From Helicobacter sp. 16-1353 (lineage in GTDB: Bacteria; Campylobacterota; Campylobacteria; Campylobacterales; Helicobacteraceae): a DNA stretch of 64,000 bases. Of the stretch, positions 17,461 to 26,801 are shown piece after piece. Each line of letters starts with the position of its first letter. Position 1 is the first letter of the stretch. The notes below the pieces were generated by a model. It saw only the letters and a program-made list of their open reading frames with translations, had not been told where the DNA came from and did not search any database. The stretch covers positions 62,001 through 126,000 of the forward strand of contig NZ_NHYM01000001.1 of the NCBI RefSeq assembly GCF_003288815.1, in the 5' to 3' direction. The translations under genes and the position numbers were made by a program.

Positions 17461-19428
17461 ATGAATGAAAATGTGAGGAAAAAATCGGCGGATTTGGGGG
17501 ATTCTGCAGATTTTACAGATTCCGTAGATTCTCTAAGAGGGCTAGATACGGCAGATTCTACAAACCGGCAAGATTCCACAAATCAGCTGGATTCCAAGCA
17601 AGATTCCATAAATTGTCCGGATTCTACAGATTCTAAAACCTCACATAATTCTACAGATTCGCACACAGATTCCAAGCGAGATTCCACAAATTCACACACA
17701 ACCCACAAGAATCTAGCAAAAACCTCCGCTCCAGATTTGCTATTTCTAGCGATTTTAAGGCGATTTTATAAGGAAAATAAATTTGGTGTTCTTTTTGCAT
17801 TTATAATCTATCTACTTGGCACTTTCTCCCTAATATTGGCAAATTTCAATTATATCGATGATATTGATAGAAGCATTTTTGGGACTTTTGGTTTTAATGT
17901 GTGGGATAGATATACTGCGAGTTTATTAAGCGGAATCTTGCGTTTGAATGCGGATTTTTTGCTAAATATTTTCCCATATAGCCTATTTATTAGCATTTTT
18001 CTCTTGAGTTTTGCTTCGATTGTTTTATTAAATGTAGTTGATTGGCGACTTAGAAAGTCTAAAATCGCTATTTTAGCTTCGACTGGATTGGGGCTTAGCC
18101 CATATTATTTGGAATGTTTATCTTATAAATTCGATTCCCCATTTATGGCGTTGGGTGTGCTAGCCAGCATATTTCCATTCCTTTTTATTCGCCATAAAAA
18201 GATATTTTTCATTATTTCTGTTTTTTGTATTTTAATTATGCTAACAAGCTATCAATCAAGTAGCGGAATCTACCTTATGCTCGTGCTATTCTTGAGTTTT
18301 AGAAGCCTTATTGGGGGGGGGCAGATTGGAAAAGCAAAAAATATATTTATTTATGGCTTTTTGTCCTATTTTGTGGCTGGGCTTATTTTCCTACTTGCCA
18401 TTTATACGCCCATTCAAACATACGCAAATAACGAAATGCTTCCGCTTAAATATCTTTTTATTGGATTCTATAAGCATATAAATCAATATATAAATGTAAT
18501 CTATGGTGATTTTAATGCGACTTATTTATCGCTTGTAGTAGGACTTGGAGTGATTTTTGTGGCAAAAAGCGTGTGGGAATCTAAGATAGTTTCGCCACAT
18601 TTTAAGAATCTAGATTCTAAGATTCCAGCGAATCTAAATCCAGCGAGTTCCATAGCCAAAAGATTCTCCCAAAAAATCCCTATTTTATTTTTAAGCATTA
18701 TTATTTTATTTGCCTTATTTATCGCTTCATTTGGGCTATATTTATTACTTGTATTGCCACATTACTATCCTCGCTCACTCATTGGATTTGGGGCATTTGT
18801 AAGCATTTTAGCGATTTATTCTATTAGCTTTAAAACAAAGATTTTAAAGATTTGCTCGATTATTATAATTCTAGGTTTCACACAATACAATCTCACCTTT
18901 GCAAATGCCTACGGAGAAGTTCTAAACGACCATAATGCTTATCAAAGATTCCGCTTTACCTTGCTATTTAATGATTTAGGGAAATTTTTAGATAATTCGC
19001 AATTGAACGATTTCAAATATTTTAATATTCGCATAAGTGGCAATGCTGGGGATTCCTCTAGTGTAGCTCTCCTAAAAGAACATTATCCATTGATGGAGCG
19101 ATTAGTCCCTGTGGTGCAGAATAGTTGGAGCTGGAGCTATACTGCTTTGCTTCAATATGGCGTTTATGCACTAGAAGATAGGGATTGTGTTGTATATGAA
19201 AATAGTGCAAGAGCAGCAAATAAGATAGAATTGCTATCCAATACATATTTTCATAAAATAGAGCGATTTAAGATAGATAGGGAATTTAAGAATGGGGAAA
19301 TGCGAAATGAGAAAACTTGCTATGTAACTACCTATAAAGACCTAAGCCTCCGCCCTATTCTTTTTAAGGAAAATTATCTCGCGATAACTAGAAAGATTAG
19401 AATTATTAAAGCTTTGGTGGTTATATGA
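17461..19428 (+). CDS. GtrII-like multi-pass glycosyltransferase, candidate phase-variable
   Basis: About 655 residues. The first 85 form an Asp-Ser/Thr-Asp-Ser rich extension; the remainder is a polytopic membrane protein with about ten or more hydrophobic segments resembling the glucosyltransferase GtrII family, which moves sugar from a polyprenyl carrier onto LPS or another periplasmic acceptor. The first loop ANFNYIDDIDRSIFGTFGFNVWDRYTASLL fits that family. ATG 17461 is preferred over TTG 17455, with AGGA 6 nt upstream. A G9 run at 18313-18321 encodes Gly-Gly-Gly in frame; loss or gain of one G would truncate the protein. The donor-lipid enzyme is probably the upstream GtrB-like protein. 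Confidence 0.78.
   Translation: MNENVRKKSADLGDSADFTDSVDSLRGLDTADSTNRQDSTNQLDSKQDSINCPDSTDSKTSHNSTDSHTDSKRDSTNSHTTHKNLAKTSAPDLLFLAILRRFYKENKFGVLFAFIIYLLGTFSLILANFNYIDDIDRSIFGTFGFNVWDRYTASLLSGILRLNADFLLNIFPYSLFISIFLLSFASIVLLNVVDWRLRKSKIAILASTGLGLSPYYLECLSYKFDSPFMALGVLASIFPFLFIRHKKIFFIISVFCILIMLTSYQSSSGIYLMLVLFLSFRSLIGGGQIGKAKNIFIYGFLSYFVAGLIFLLAIYTPIQTYANNEMLPLKYLFIGFYKHINQYINVIYGDFNATYLSLVVGLGVIFVAKSVWESKIVSPHFKNLDSKIPANLNPASSIAKRFSQKIPILFLSIIILFALFIASFGLYLLLVLPHYYPRSLIGFGAFVSILAIYSISFKTKILKICSIIIILGFTQYNLTFANAYGEVLNDHNAYQRFRFTLLFNDLGKFLDNSQLNDFKYFNIRISGNAGDSSSVALLKEHYPLMERLVPVVQNSWSWSYTALLQYGVYALEDRDCVVYENSARAANKIELLSNTYFHKIERFKIDREFKNGEMRNEKTCYVTTYKDLSLRPILFKENYLAITRKIRIIKALVVI
17495..17705 (+). 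repeat. GATTC array at the 5' end of the GtrII-like gene
   Basis: About 12 GATTC motifs in 210 nt, nearly all in one orientation, read as DS with A, T, K or R between, forming a disordered N-terminal tail before the first membrane segment. Confidence 0.75.
18313..18321 (+). repeat. Poly-G tract (G9) in GtrII-like gene
   Basis: Nine consecutive G within SLI-GGG-Q codons. Homopolymeric G tracts of this length are classic slipped-strand phase-variation sites in Helicobacter and Campylobacter. The present length is in frame (ON). Confidence 0.8.
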
Positions 19429-19490
19429 TGAGTTTTTATCCCTAATATTTTATTTTCTAATCCAAGAGATTCTACTAGTTTCCATTGGAT

Positions 19491-20618
19491 TTAATCTATT
19501 GTATTTTTAAAATCCCTTAATACATCATTATACATTTCTATCATTTTATCAACACAAGATGAAAGGTCGTATGTTTGAGATATATTCTCATATTTTGCAC
19601 TTAATTCCTGTAGATAAGATTGATTTTCTATAAAATAATCAATCTTTTTTGCCAAATCCCTCGCATCACCAGCTTCAAACAAACAATCATCATTTAGTGC
19701 AAATTGCTTTGTGGCAGACATTTTACTATTAGAGATAATAGGCACAATCCCATTTGAGATAGCCTCTAATGCAGCGATAGATTCTCCATCTACATCAGAA
19801 GTATGCACATATAAATCTGCATAAGAATATAATTTTGCCAACTCCAAATCACTTACAAATCCCAAATCAGCACCATGTGTAAGCTTTGCGGATAGTCGTT
19901 TATATTCTTCTTCTCTTGGACCTAATCCTTTTATATGAAGTTTTATATTTTTCTCATATTTACTTAGAAAAACTGCTTCTATTAAAATATCCTGCCTTTT
20001 TTCTTGCGTATATCGCCCAGTCATTATAATATGGAAAAAATTATCAATCTTTTGTTTTTTGAGCTTTTGTAGTTGCGGAGTAAATCCATTTGAAATGACA
20101 TATAATTTTGCGTTGTAGCGATGTTTTATCAATTCATCTTTTATTAGTTTTGATGGGCAGTGAATATGCTTTACATACTTATATATACGATAGTGAAATA
20201 ACCAAAATATAAATTGATGTATAAATGGGATTTTTGTCAAATGTGCGTTGTAGGTTATATTTTCAGGTTGTAAATGGAATCCCGACATATATGGAATCTT
20301 CATTTCCCTAGCAATTTTAACGCCTACAATCTCTAGTTTAAAAGGTAGGAAAAAATGCACCAAATCCGCCCCCTTAAACGCCTCTCTTAATGTTTTTTCA
20401 TCTGCTTCCCCAAAATGCATATGTTGCTTGTGTGAGATATAAGTTACAAGCGGAATCCACCGCTCTTTTACCTCATAGAATCCATCACCTTTAACATAAG
20501 GTGCTACCACACGAACATTATGTCCTTTTATTTTAAGCATCTTTGCTAGATTATTAGCACTCACCGCCGTTCCATTACTTTTATCGATAAAACAATCCAC
20601 AACTATAACTATTGTCAA
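19491..20618 (-). CDS. Cholesterol alpha-glucosyltransferase-like GT4
   Basis: 375 residues, GT4/GT-B fold. The sequence follows H. pylori HP0421 (Cgt/CapJ) closely from recall: MTIVIVVDCFIDKSNGTAVS, RWIPLVTYISHKQHMHF, EKTLREAFKGADLVHFFLPF, SGFHLQPENITYN, HCPSKLI and ESIAALEAISNGIVPIISNS followed by SATKQFALND. HP0421 transfers glucose from UDP-glucose to membrane cholesterol, which aids immune evasion. The same acceptor is inferred, not shown; a diacylglycerol glucosyltransferase is the main alternative. No signal peptide, so it is a peripheral inner-membrane enzyme. It is convergent with the GtrII-like gene. Confidence 0.85.
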   Translation of the reverse strand: MTIVIVVDCFIDKSNGTAVSANNLAKMLKIKGHNVRVVAPYVKGDGFYEVKERWIPLVTYISHKQHMHFGEADEKTLREAFKGADLVHFFLPFKLEIVGVKIAREMKIPYMSGFHLQPENITYNAHLTKIPFIHQFIFWLFHYRIYKYVKHIHCPSKLIKDELIKHRYNAKLYVISNGFTPQLQKLKKQKIDNFFHIIMTGRYTQEKRQDILIEAVFLSKYEKNIKLHIKGLGPREEEYKRLSAKLTHGADLGFVSDLELAKLYSYADLYVHTSDVDGESIAALEAISNGIVPIISNSKMSATKQFALNDDCLFEAGDARDLAKKIDYFIENQSYLQELSAKYENISQTYDLSSCVDKMIEMYNDVLRDFKNTID

Positions 20619-20697
20619 ATTAGACCCTTGAATTTTTTTGCTAATTCTACAATAATTTAATTTCTATATCATAGACAATCAACAACAATAATATAAA

Positions 20698-21699
20698 ATG
20701 ATGAACGAAATATTCACTAAAAACCTTATCTTTAGCACTATTGATGATTCGAAAAATAATGTAAAAATAATAGATAGGATAAGAATCTATCTTGATATTG
20801 GTGTTAATGTCATTGTGTGTGATAATCTAGATTCCATAAAAGCTATAAAGAAAATATTTCAACATATTATTATATTGCCAAGTAAGCATATCACTAATAA
20901 AAATGAATTAGAATTTTATTGCTCCAATGGTATTAAAATGGTATTTGTGGAAAAAAATACAAATGAATTGAAAGAGATTCTAAACCTTTGCAAAAAATTT
21001 AATATCGTGCCAATCTTGAGTATTTCGAATAATAGCGATATTGCCTTTATCACAACGCAAGTGCATTTACAAAATGCCATTATTGCGATTGATGGTAAAA
21101 ATATACACGATAGCTTTATATTAAAAATGCAAATTCCGCCACAGATTAAAACTATTTTAAAAAATGATATACATTCACTAAATGATGCTTATATAGCTAC
21201 AAGTCTTGGATTTAGCGGAATCTTTTGCGATAATATCCTAGATATTGGAGCAGGAAAGTTTATAAATTTATTATATCTTGCATTTAAAAGTGCGAAAAAT
21301 GATACTTTCTACTATAAACTTTATAGTAGATTGGCTAAAGATTCTAAGATTATAAATGTATATTTGGGTGAAAAAAATATCAGTATTGATGAGATTATTA
21401 GATTATGTGAAATAGATATTGACATTATCTCTTTTGATTTTAATAATACGAATATAAAATATCTTAAAAATATATTAAAAACTATAAATATTATAAATAA
21501 AAATATACTAAAAATTGGCATCGTTCAAGATGACAAAAAACTTTTTCATATACAAAGAAATTTCCAAAATAATGGGCTTTTAGATGCTCTAGAGATTGCA
21601 GATTTAAAGATGTTTCAAAGAATCAAAAAAGTAACTTTTGCTTTTTACCTAAAAGGCAGTATTCCTGTGATGATTACACAAAAAGAAAAATTATTATAA
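20698..21699 (+). CDS. Hypothetical protein upstream of gatA, possible TIM-barrel fold
   Basis: 333 residues without a motif I recognise. The pattern alternates short hydrophobic strands with amphipathic helices (NVIVCDNLDSIKAIKKIF, HIIILPSKHI, IKMVFVEKNTNELKEIL, IVPILSISN, GFSGIFCDNILD, IDIISFDFNNTNIKYL), compatible with a beta/alpha barrel, but this is inference. No signal peptide or membrane segment. ATG 20698 and ATG 20701 are adjacent, with no strong ribosome-binding site. Divergent from the cholesterol glucosyltransferase-like gene and 80 bp upstream of gatA, which seems to have its own promoter. Confidence 0.75.
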   Translation: MMNEIFTKNLIFSTIDDSKNNVKIIDRIRIYLDIGVNVIVCDNLDSIKAIKKIFQHIIILPSKHITNKNELEFYCSNGIKMVFVEKNTNELKEILNLCKKFNIVPILSISNNSDIAFITTQVHLQNAIIAIDGKNIHDSFILKMQIPPQIKTILKNDIHSLNDAYIATSLGFSGIFCDNILDIGAGKFINLLYLAFKSAKNDTFYYKLYSRLAKDSKIINVYLGEKNISIDEIIRLCEIDIDIISFDFNNTNIKYLKNILKTINIINKNILKIGIVQDDKKLFHIQRNFQNNGLLDALEIADLKMFQRIKKVTFAFYLKGSIPVMITQKEKLL

Positions 21700-21747
21700 A
21701 AATAATTATTGTTAAAAAAATTAAGTAGCTTAAGAGATTCTAAAAGA

Positions 21748-21753
21748 TATAAT
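21748..21753 (+). promoter_or_regulatory. Candidate -10 box for gatA operon
   Basis: TATAAT in the context AAAGATATAATC, 27 nt before the gatA ATG; GGAG at 21771-21774 is the ribosome-binding site. Confidence 0.5.
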
Positions 21754-21779
21754 CTTAAAATATTTTTTATGGAGTTTAG

Positions 21780-23126
21780 ATGATAAAACTAAGAGATGCA
21801 TTAAATCTAGATGAAGACACATTAAAACAAATAAAAACTGAATTAATAACAAAAATCAAAGATTCCAATCTAAATGCCTATATAATAGACGAAGTATCAC
21901 TTGATATAAATAAGAGCGGAATCCCAATCCTAATCAAAGATAATATCAATGTCAAAGGCTGGGAAATAACCGCCGGAAGTGCTATTTTACAAGGCTACAA
22001 ATCCCCATATAACGCAACCGCGATAAATAATCTAATTAAAAATAATCTAGCCCCCTTCGGTAGGGCAAATATGGACGAGTTTGCGATGGGAAGCACGACT
22101 GAGAGCAGTTTCTATGGGGCTACGCTAAATCCGCGAGACACTTCAAGGGTGCCCGGTGGGAGCAGTGGCGGAAGTGCCGCGGCAGTCGCAGGGGGAATCG
22201 CACTCGCTGCACTTGGAAGCGACACAGGTGGCTCGATAAGGCAGCCGGCTGGATATTGCGGCTGCGTGGGATTGAAGCCCACTTATGGGAGCGTAAGTCG
22301 ATATGGGCTAATCGCCTATAGCTCAAGCCTAGACCAAATCGGTCCAATCACGCAAGATGTGCGAGATTCCGCCCTATTGTTTGACTTTATTAAAGGCTTT
22401 GATAAGCTAGATTCTACGAGTAGAAATATCGATTTGGGCGAGACATTTAAGAGCCTAAATCCAAAGCGAAAATTTAGGGTGGGAATCCTAAAAGATTCCC
22501 TAAAAGAGGCAAATAGCGAGATTGCCGATGCGTATTTTGCCCTCTCTCAAAAGCTAGAAAATCTAGGGCATAGCATAAAAGAAATTAGTATGCTTGATAC
22601 GAATTACCACATTTCAGCGTATTATATAACTTCGATGGCGGAGGCAAGCTCGAATCTAGCCAGATTCGATGGCATTCGCTATGGGAATCGAGCGGAGAAT
22701 CCAAAGAACTTGAAAGATTTATATATCCAAACTCGCACAAAGGGCTTTAGAGAGGAGGTGAAGCGGAGGATTTTAATTGGGAATTTTGTGTTATCCAGCG
22801 GATATTATGATGCGTATTACTTGAAAGCCCAGCGTGTGCGGGACTTCATCGCATTCCAATATAGCGAGATGTTTAAAAATGTAGATATCATCTTAAGCCC
22901 AATAGCCCCAAATATCGCCCCCAAAATCGGGGAGAATCTAAGCCCATTAGAGATGTATCTAAGCGATATTTACACCATTGGAGTAAATCTCGCTGGGCTT
23001 CCGGGGATTTGCATTCCAGTGGCACAAAGCAGGGAAAATCTCCCAATTGGAATGCAATTTATTGGGAATCATTTTAGGGAGCAAGATGTGCTAGATATCG
23101 CACTAAATGTAGAATCTAATATTTAA
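21780..23126 (+). CDS. gatA: Glutamyl-tRNA(Gln)/aspartyl-tRNA(Asn) amidotransferase subunit A
   Basis: GatA is the amidase subunit of GatCAB, which converts Glu-tRNA(Gln) and Asp-tRNA(Asn) to the amidated forms; Helicobacter lacks a canonical GlnRS and relies on it. The amidase signature is intact: catalytic Lys in [45 protein letters not shown] and the Ser-cisSer region [17 protein letters not shown]. 448 residues is normal. The first 230 nt are AT-rich with A-ending codons, and the rest uses more G/C. It is 18 bp before guaB, the same neighbour as in H. pylori. Confidence 0.96.
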   Translation: MIKLRDALNLDEDTLKQIKTELITKIKDSNLNAYIIDEVSLDINKSGIPILIKDNINVKGWEITAGSAILQGYKSPYNATAINNLIKNNLAPFGRANMDEFAMGSTTESSFYGATLNPRDTSRVPGGSSGGSAAAVAGGIALAALGSDTGGSIRQPAGYCGCVGLKPTYGSVSRYGLIAYSSSLDQIGPITQDVRDSALLFDFIKGFDKLDSTSRNIDLGETFKSLNPKRKFRVGILKDSLKEANSEIADAYFALSQKLENLGHSIKEISMLDTNYHISAYYITSMAEASSNLARFDGIRYGNRAENPKNLKDLYIQTRTKGFREEVKRRILIGNFVLSSGYYDAYYLKAQRVRDFIAFQYSEMFKNVDIILSPIAPNIAPKIGENLSPLEMYLSDIYTIGVNLAGLPGICIPVAQSRENLPIGMQFIGNHFREQDVLDIALNVESNI

Positions 23127-23144
23127 TATTTAAGGAGAAATGAA

Positions 23145-24590
23145 ATGCAAAAAATTAGAAAAGCTTTAACTTTCGAAGATATTTTACTAATCCCCGCATA
23201 TTCCGAAGTTTTACCAAAAGAAGTCAATGTAAATAGCAAACTTACCAAAAATATTTCTCTTAATTCCCCATTTGTAAGTGCAGCGATGGATACAGTAACA
23301 GAGCATAGAACAGCAATATCTATGGCGAGAATGGGGGGAATTGGCATAATCCATAAAAATATGGACACAGCCTCGCAAATCAAAGAGGTCAAAAAGGTCA
23401 AAAAAAGCGAAAGTGGCGTTATAAACGACCCCATTTATATACAAGCAGATAGAACATTAGCAGATGCAAAATTAATCACTGATAATTATAAAATTAGCGG
23501 TGTGCCTGTGGTCGATAACTATGGGAAACTCATTGGAATCCTAACAAATAGGGATACAAGATTTGAAAATGACCTAAGTAAGCTAGTTGGTGATGTTATG
23601 ACAAAAGTGCCATTAATAACCGCAAAGGAAAATACAAGCCTAGAAGAGGCAAAAAATATTATGCACTTACACAAGATAGAAAAACTTCCCATTGTGAATG
23701 ATGATAATATATTAAAAGGTTTAATCACCATAAAAGACATACAAAAAAGAATAGAATATCCAAACTCAAATAAAGATGATTTTGGAAGACTTAGAGTGGG
23801 GGCTGCTATCGGAGTTTTAGAGATAGATAGAGCAAGGGCATTAGTAGAAGCTGGGGTTGATGTAATTGTGCTAGATTCCGCACACGGACACTCAAAGAAT
23901 ATCCTAAAAACTATCGAGCTAATAAAACAGCAATTAAGTATTGATATAATCGTTGGCAATGTCGTTACAAAACAAGCCACAAAGGATTTGATAAATGCAG
24001 GAGCAGACGCAGTAAAAGTGGGAATTGGTCCGGGTAGCATTTGCACTACTAGGATTGTTGCGGGTGTAGGAATGCCACAAATATCGGCGATTATGGAATG
24101 TGCGGCAGAAGCAAAAAAACATAATATTCCTATTATCGCTGATGGTGGAATAAAATACTCTGGCGATGTGGCGAAAGCAATCGCACTTGGGGCAAGCTCG
24201 GTTATGATAGGAAGCTTACTTGCTGGTTGTGAAGAATCTCCGGGCGATTTAGTGATATTTCAAGGCAGACAATATAAAAGCTATCGTGGAATGGGAAGTA
24301 TCGCAGCAATGACTGCTGGAAGTAGTGATAGGTATTTCCAAGATGGAATAGCACAAGATAAACTAGTCCCTGAGGGCATTGAGGGGAGAGTTCCTTATCG
24401 TGGCAAAATAGGTGATATTATATTTCAACTTGAAGGTGGTCTTAGAAGCTCTATGGGATATTTAGGGGCAGAAGATATTCCAAATCTTTGGGAAAAAGTA
24501 GAATTTGTAGAAATTACAAGTGCTGGTTTAAGAGAATCTCATGTCCACGATGTGGATATTACTAAAGAAGCTCCAAATTATCACGGATGA
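23145..24590 (+). CDS. guaB: Inosine-5'-monophosphate dehydrogenase
   Basis: IMPDH oxidises IMP to XMP, the committed step of GMP synthesis. The barrel has [15 protein letters not shown] at the N-terminus, two CBS domains at about 90-205 ([21 protein letters not shown]), the catalytic-Cys loop [17 protein letters not shown], and the flap [14 protein letters not shown] with the C-terminal [15 protein letters not shown]. 481 residues is normal. AAGGAG precedes the ATG. Its TGA overlaps the metX ATG (ATGA at 24587-24590). Confidence 0.97.
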   Translation: MQKIRKALTFEDILLIPAYSEVLPKEVNVNSKLTKNISLNSPFVSAAMDTVTEHRTAISMARMGGIGIIHKNMDTASQIKEVKKVKKSESGVINDPIYIQADRTLADAKLITDNYKISGVPVVDNYGKLIGILTNRDTRFENDLSKLVGDVMTKVPLITAKENTSLEEAKNIMHLHKIEKLPIVNDDNILKGLITIKDIQKRIEYPNSNKDDFGRLRVGAAIGVLEIDRARALVEAGVDVIVLDSAHGHSKNILKTIELIKQQLSIDIIVGNVVTKQATKDLINAGADAVKVGIGPGSICTTRIVAGVGMPQISAIMECAAEAKKHNIPIIADGGIKYSGDVAKAIALGASSVMIGSLLAGCEESPGDLVIFQGRQYKSYRGMGSIAAMTAGSSDRYFQDGIAQDKLVPEGIEGRVPYRGKIGDIIFQLEGGLRSSMGYLGAEDIPNLWEKVEFVEITSAGLRESHVHDVDITKEAPNYHG

Positions 24591-25675
24591 AAATAGAATC
24601 CCACATAGCTCATTTTACAAATCCACTATATCTACAAAGTGGGAGGATTCTAGAGCCTTATGATATTGCCTATGCTACTTATGGTGAATTAAATGAAGAT
24701 AAAAGTAATTGCATATTAGTATGCCACGCATTAAGTGGCTCTCAATATTGTGCTGGAGAAGTGAATGATAAAAGGGGTTGGTGGGATAATCTAATAGGAG
24801 AAAATAAAGCAATTGATACAAATAAATACTATGTAATTTGCACTAATTCACTTGGAAGTGCATTTGGCTCAACTTCTCCAATAAGCCAAATGTATCCCAC
24901 AACAAAACATTATCGCTTAAAATTTCCTGTAATTACCATATTTGATATGATAAAAGCACAAAGGATTCTGCTAAATTCACTAAATATTACTAAGCTTCAC
25001 GCAATTATTGGTGGCTCTATGGGTGGAATGCAAACGCTTAGCTTTGCTATTATGTATCCTAATATTGCAAATAGATTTATAGCATTAAGCACAACACACG
25101 CAACAAGCCCTTTTGTAATAGCATTTAATAAGATTATGAGTGAAGCTATAAGGAACGACCCAAATTTTGATAATGGAAATTATGATTTGACCTATAAACC
25201 AATCTTAAATGGCTTAAAAGTGGCTAGAATGACGGGATTCTTACAATATATAACAAAAAATACAATGCAGAAAAAATTCGGTAGAAACTATGTTAATCAC
25301 GATGGACTTTTTGAGCTTTTTGGAAGATTCGAGATTGAGCGATATTTGGAATATAATGGAGATAATTTTGCTAATACATTTGACCCGATGTGCTTATTGT
25401 ATTTATTAAAAGCAATTAGCATTTATGATTTATCATATGGATTTATCGACCTTTGCGATGCATTAAAACATATAAAAAATAAACTTTATTTGATTAGCTT
25501 TAGTGGCGATAATATGTTTTTCACAGAAGAAATGCAAGAAATAAAAAACACTATGGATAAAGCAGGAAATGGAAGCTTATGCTCTCATTATATTGTAGAG
25601 AGCGATTATGGGCACGATAGCTTTCTTGTAGAATGTAATAAATATGCCGATTATTTACAACATATATTAAAGTAA
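24587..25675 (+). CDS. metX: Homoserine O-acetyltransferase (MetX-like)
   Basis: Alpha/beta hydrolase of 362 residues that acylates homoserine for methionine synthesis. The nucleophile elbow is [12 protein letters not shown], the oxyanion segment is [10 protein letters not shown], and the catalytic Asp and His are likely those in [10 protein letters not shown] and DYGHDSFL near the C-terminus. The [22 protein letters not shown] segment is characteristic. Substrate preference (acetyl or succinyl) cannot be read safely from sequence. Translationally coupled to guaB by a 4 bp overlap. Confidence 0.92.
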   Translation: MKIESHIAHFTNPLYLQSGRILEPYDIAYATYGELNEDKSNCILVCHALSGSQYCAGEVNDKRGWWDNLIGENKAIDTNKYYVICTNSLGSAFGSTSPISQMYPTTKHYRLKFPVITIFDMIKAQRILLNSLNITKLHAIIGGSMGGMQTLSFAIMYPNIANRFIALSTTHATSPFVIAFNKIMSEAIRNDPNFDNGNYDLTYKPILNGLKVARMTGFLQYITKNTMQKKFGRNYVNHDGLFELFGRFEIERYLEYNGDNFANTFDPMCLLYLLKAISIYDLSYGFIDLCDALKHIKNKLYLISFSGDNMFFTEEMQEIKNTMDKAGNGSLCSHYIVESDYGHDSFLVECNKYADYLQHILK

Positions 25676-25690
25676 AATCAAGGAATTATA

Positions 25691-25918
25691 ATGGATTTTG
25701 AAGATAGAATAAAAAGGATAAAGGAAATACTAGATTCCCTAAATAACGCAGATTTAAGCCTAAAAGATGGAATGGAATTATACAAAGAGGGGATAAAAGA
25801 GATAAGCGAAGCACAGAAAATGCTTGAAGAAGCCAAGATTCTCTATAATGAGATAAAAGATTCCACAAAAGAAACTAATATAAAATCAGTAGATAAATCG
25901 CATCAAGAAGGTAATTAA
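25691..25918 (+). CDS. xseB: Exodeoxyribonuclease VII small subunit
   Basis: 75 residues with the typical XseB pattern: FEDRIKRIKEILDSLNNADLSLKDGMELYKEGIKEI, a helical hairpin with the conserved DLSLKDGMELYKEG core. XseB binds XseA to form the single-strand exonuclease VII. It starts 16 bp after metX and ends 3 bp before the nitrilase-fold gene, so it is within the same operon. The large subunit gene is not in the window. Confidence 0.9.
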   Translation: MDFEDRIKRIKEILDSLNNADLSLKDGMELYKEGIKEISEAQKMLEEAKILYNEIKDSTKETNIKSVDKSHQEGN

Positions 25919-25920
25919 TT

Positions 25921-26688
25921 ATGAAAATCATCATTTCACAATTTGAAAATATAAAACCAAATAGCAAGATTTTTAGCAAATATATAACAAACTCTATTAA
26001 AAAACACAAAATAGATATGGTAGTTATTGGCGAGTATGTAAGCAATCTATTTTTTAAACAATATAACTCAAAAAAAGATAGCCTAAAAGATGAGTTTAAA
26101 GCACAGGAAGCATATTTCAAACATCTTGCAACGACAAACAATACAACGATAGTCGTGCCAATAATCGAATGTAAAAATAATAAATTCTTTAAAAGTATAA
26201 TGATTGCGAATCCTAAAAAAACTACATTTTATCAATCGCAAAAACTAATGAATATGGAGCATTGGAATGAAAGGGATTTTTTTGATAATGATTTAAAAAG
26301 CAAAGAGCCTATAGTATTTAAAATAGCTGGATTTAATGTTAGTGTATTATTTGGATTTGAGGCACATTTTGATGAATTTTGGATTAAGCTAAAAAATAAA
26401 AATGTTGATGTTGTTATCGTGCCTACCGCAAGCACTTTTAATTCAAATGCAAGATGGGCTAGATTATTACAAACAAGAAGTTTTTTAAATAATTGTTTTG
26501 TAGTTAGGGTAAATAAAATAGGAAAATATATAGAAAATAATGTTATTTGGGAATTTTATGGGAACTCTTTTATTGCTTTACCTAATGGAAATATTGGCGA
26601 TATGCTAGGAGATAAAGAAGGGATTTTAGTAAGTGAGCTTAAAAAAAATATGCTCGATGATGCTAGAAATGATTGGGGATTTAGGTGA
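25921..26688 (+). CDS. Carbon-nitrogen hydrolase (nitrilase) fold protein lacking the nucleophile
   Basis: 255 residues of the nitrilase superfamily, with the expected order of strands: VVIGEYVSNLF (general-base Glu region), YQSQKLMNMEHW (Lys region) and VSVLFGFEAHFDEFW (nucleophile region), then VIVPTASTFNSNARW. The catalytic Cys usually found in the motif I-C-Y-E is Gly in L-F-G-F-E, so normal amidase or nitrilase chemistry is doubtful. It may be a pseudoenzyme or use another residue. Resembles the H. pylori gene often called a beta-alanine synthetase homologue. Last gene of the gatA/guaB/metX/xseB run. Confidence 0.8.
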   Translation: MKIIISQFENIKPNSKIFSKYITNSIKKHKIDMVVIGEYVSNLFFKQYNSKKDSLKDEFKAQEAYFKHLATTNNTTIVVPIIECKNNKFFKSIMIANPKKTTFYQSQKLMNMEHWNERDFFDNDLKSKEPIVFKIAGFNVSVLFGFEAHFDEFWIKLKNKNVDVVIVPTASTFNSNARWARLLQTRSFLNNCFVVRVNKIGKYIENNVIWEFYGNSFIALPNGNIGDMLGDKEGILVSELKKNMLDDARNDWGFR

Positions 26689-26801
26689 TTTAACTTTTTT
26701 TAAAAAGAAGTATGATAGAATCCCCAACTTAAAAAATATTTAATTAAAATTTGATTTACTAAAACTTTTATAACCTAATAATCTTTCACAAGGAAACCAC
26801 G

